A stretch of 7,843 nucleotides of DNA, from contig JAUYBK010000200.1 in assembly GCA_030693105.1 (NCBI GenBank), positions 1 through 7,843 of the forward strand, written 5' to 3'. The notes below the pieces were generated by a model. The model saw only the letters and a list, made by a program, of their open reading frames with translations, was not told where the DNA came from and did not search any database. Each line of letters opens with the position of its first letter. Position 1 is the stretch's first letter. Shown here piece after piece: positions 7,318-7,843 of this stretch. Both the position numbers and the translations under genes were made by a program. Origin of the DNA: Methanobacteriaceae archaeon. GTDB lineage: Archaea; Methanobacteriota; Methanobacteria; Methanobacteriales; Methanobacteriaceae.

Positions 7318-7608
7318 CTATTTGTTCACCATCTCACTGACGGCATCGGCCATCATGTGTCCTTCCACCACGATAACAGCCTTGTCAACTCCTTCCACAT
7401 TCTCAGCTGCGACACGGGCCTGCATAGCAATGTTAGCTACACTCATGCAACCCGGATTTGTGGGTTTAATCACAATTTTTGCGGTTTTATCTTTTTCGTT
7501 AACTTCAATTCCGTCTACAATTCCCATTTCCACGATGCTTATACCCATGTGAGGATCAGCCACCTTGGATAGGGCGTCTCTGACTTGGTTGGTTAATTCT
7601 TCACTCAT
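7318..7608 (-). CDS. MIP18/DUF59-family protein, probable Fe-S cluster assembly factor
   Basis: This small cytoplasmic protein of 96 residues belongs to the MIP18 (DUF59) fold shared by SufT, PaaD-like proteins and the eukaryotic CIA targeting factor. Family marks are an N-terminal helix, then DPHMGISIVEMGIVDGI (18-34, usual form DPE-x-GxSIVDLGLV), a beta strand, and TNPGC (50-54). Cys54 is the conserved family cysteine in TxPGC. The C-terminal part is Met-rich (EGHMMADAVSEM) and less typical. Members help maturation or delivery of Fe-S clusters, a plausible need in a methanogen rich in such proteins; the actual client is unknown. GAGG at 7619-7616, seven bases before the ATG, supports the start. 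It heads a two-gene unit with the AdkA-like kinase. Confidence 0.85.
   Translation of the reverse strand: MSEELTNQVRDALSKVADPHMGISIVEMGIVDGIEVNEKDKTAKIVIKPTNPGCMSVANIAMQARVAAENVEGVDKAVIVVEGHMMADAVSEMVNK
7326..7330 (-). promoter_or_regulatory. Ribosome binding site of the AdkA-like gene
   Basis: GGTGA on the minus strand sits eight bases before the ATG at 7317, within the last codons of the MIP18-family gene. It supports translation starting right at the gene junction TAGATG. Confidence 0.55.
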
Positions 7609-7662
7609 GGTTATTCCTCAAAATTAATTTAATATCTTTAAATCGGTTTTTATTTCATAAAT

Positions 7663-7680
7663 GAACTTTAAGAACTTTAT
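7663..7680. repeat. Tandem 9-base repeat at the promoter
   Basis: GAACTTTAA is followed at once by GAACTTTAT (plus strand), identical in eight of nine positions. The second unit overlaps the candidate TATA box and the first lies between it and the predicted start. The position would suit an operator, but the repeat is short and AT-rich. Confidence 0.4.
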
Positions 7681-7683
7681 ATC
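7675..7683 (-). promoter_or_regulatory. Candidate TATA box of the MIP18/kinase unit
   Basis: GATATAAAG on the minus strand would place the transcript start near 7654, leaving a leader of about 45 bases before the ATG at 7608. It is the best placed of the TATA-like sequences in the spacer and directly abuts a tandem 9-base repeat. Confidence 0.4.
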
Positions 7684-7741
7684 CACCGATAAAGTTATTT
7701 TTATAATGTTTAGTTCTGGTATTTATAGTTATTTGTAAATT

Positions 7742-7843
7742 TTAATCCTTCTTACGGTGTCTTATTCGGACTGCAACTCCCTTAGTAGCCCTAATCATTT
7801 CTTCACCACTCATAATAGCCTTACCAACAGCAACAACTTCTCC
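7742..7843 (-). CDS. PUA-domain protein, C-terminal end (probably archaeosine tRNA-guanine transglycosylase type)
   Basis: The minus strand is open from the window edge to a TAA at 7744-7742, giving the last 33 residues of a protein: GEVVAVGKAIMSGEEM (first 16), then a GVAVRIRHR-like strand and a basic KKD tail. The pattern AVGxAxxSGxEM followed by GxAVKVR is the end of a PUA RNA-binding domain as found at the C-terminus of archaeal tRNA-guanine transglycosylase (TgtA), which inserts preQ0 at position 15 of tRNA on the way to archaeosine. Other PUA proteins, such as the ArcS/TgtA2 paralogue or Cbf5-like enzymes, end similarly, so the PUA call is firmer than the enzyme name. Most of the gene lies outside the window, beyond base 7843. 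Confidence 0.7.
   Translation of the reverse strand, partial: GEVVAVGKAIMSGEEMIRATKGVAVRIRHRKKD

Larger units (their letters stand above)
7609..7741. other. AT-rich spacer with several TATA-like boxes
   Basis: This 133-base non-coding stretch lies upstream of the MIP18-family gene and downstream of the PUA-domain gene, both on the minus strand. It holds at least three TATA-like sequences on that strand, around 7728-7719, 7706-7698 and 7683-7675. I see no clear T-tract after the PUA gene stop on the minus strand, so some read-through into the MIP18/kinase pair is possible. Confidence 0.5.

Noticed and set aside
7186..7572. Plus-strand frames opposite the kinase and MIP18 genes
   Set aside because: They are antisense to genes with clear family motifs, and their His/Ser/Thr-rich products look like shadow translations.

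Overview
The window looks like chromosomal DNA of a methanogenic euryarchaeon of the Methanobacteriales, most likely the genus Methanobacterium or a close relative. Four things support this. The gene order trpE-G-C-F-B-A-D matches the one known for the Methanothermobacter thermautotrophicus trp operon. The genes are initiated from GGAG/GGTGA-type ribosome binding sites. The tRNA gene has no encoded CCA and is followed by oligo-T. The minus-strand genes (an archaeal AdkA-type kinase and a PUA-domain protein end) are archaeal in type. Coding DNA is moderately AT-rich, while the spacers are extremely AT-rich, as in mesophilic members of this order. The genus is an inference.

Layout. Bases 1-6074 (+) hold a tryptophan biosynthesis operon whose 5' end lies outside the window: trpE (C-terminal part), trpG, trpC, trpF, trpB, trpA, trpD. 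The genes overlap by 1 or 4 bases, or are at most 4 bases apart, and each start has a Shine-Dalgarno sequence inside the preceding gene. Bases 6075-6544 are an AT-rich non-coding spacer between converging transcription units; it holds hairpins and T-tracts that may end trp transcription. Bases 6545-6617 (-) are a tRNA-Ile(GAU) gene with oligo-T on its 3' side. Bases 6772-7608 (-) hold two abutting genes: a MIP18/DUF59-family protein and, directly after it, an AdkA-type P-loop nucleotide kinase. Bases 7609-7741 are an AT-rich promoter-bearing spacer. Bases 7742-7843 (-) are the last 33 codons of a PUA-domain protein, probably a tRNA-guanine transglycosylase-type enzyme.

How they work together. 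The trp genes encode all enzymatic steps from chorismate to tryptophan: TrpE/TrpG make anthranilate, TrpD adds the phosphoribosyl group, TrpF isomerises, TrpC closes the indole ring, and TrpA/TrpB make tryptophan. Apart from the cut-off TrpE N-terminus, each protein is full length and keeps the catalytic residues I could check. The minus-strand half is housekeeping: a tRNA, a probable Fe-S cluster assembly factor, a nucleotide kinase-like protein and a probable tRNA-modification enzyme. I see no mobile element, CRISPR array or defence system. The least explained part is the kinase/MIP18 pair and its promoter region.
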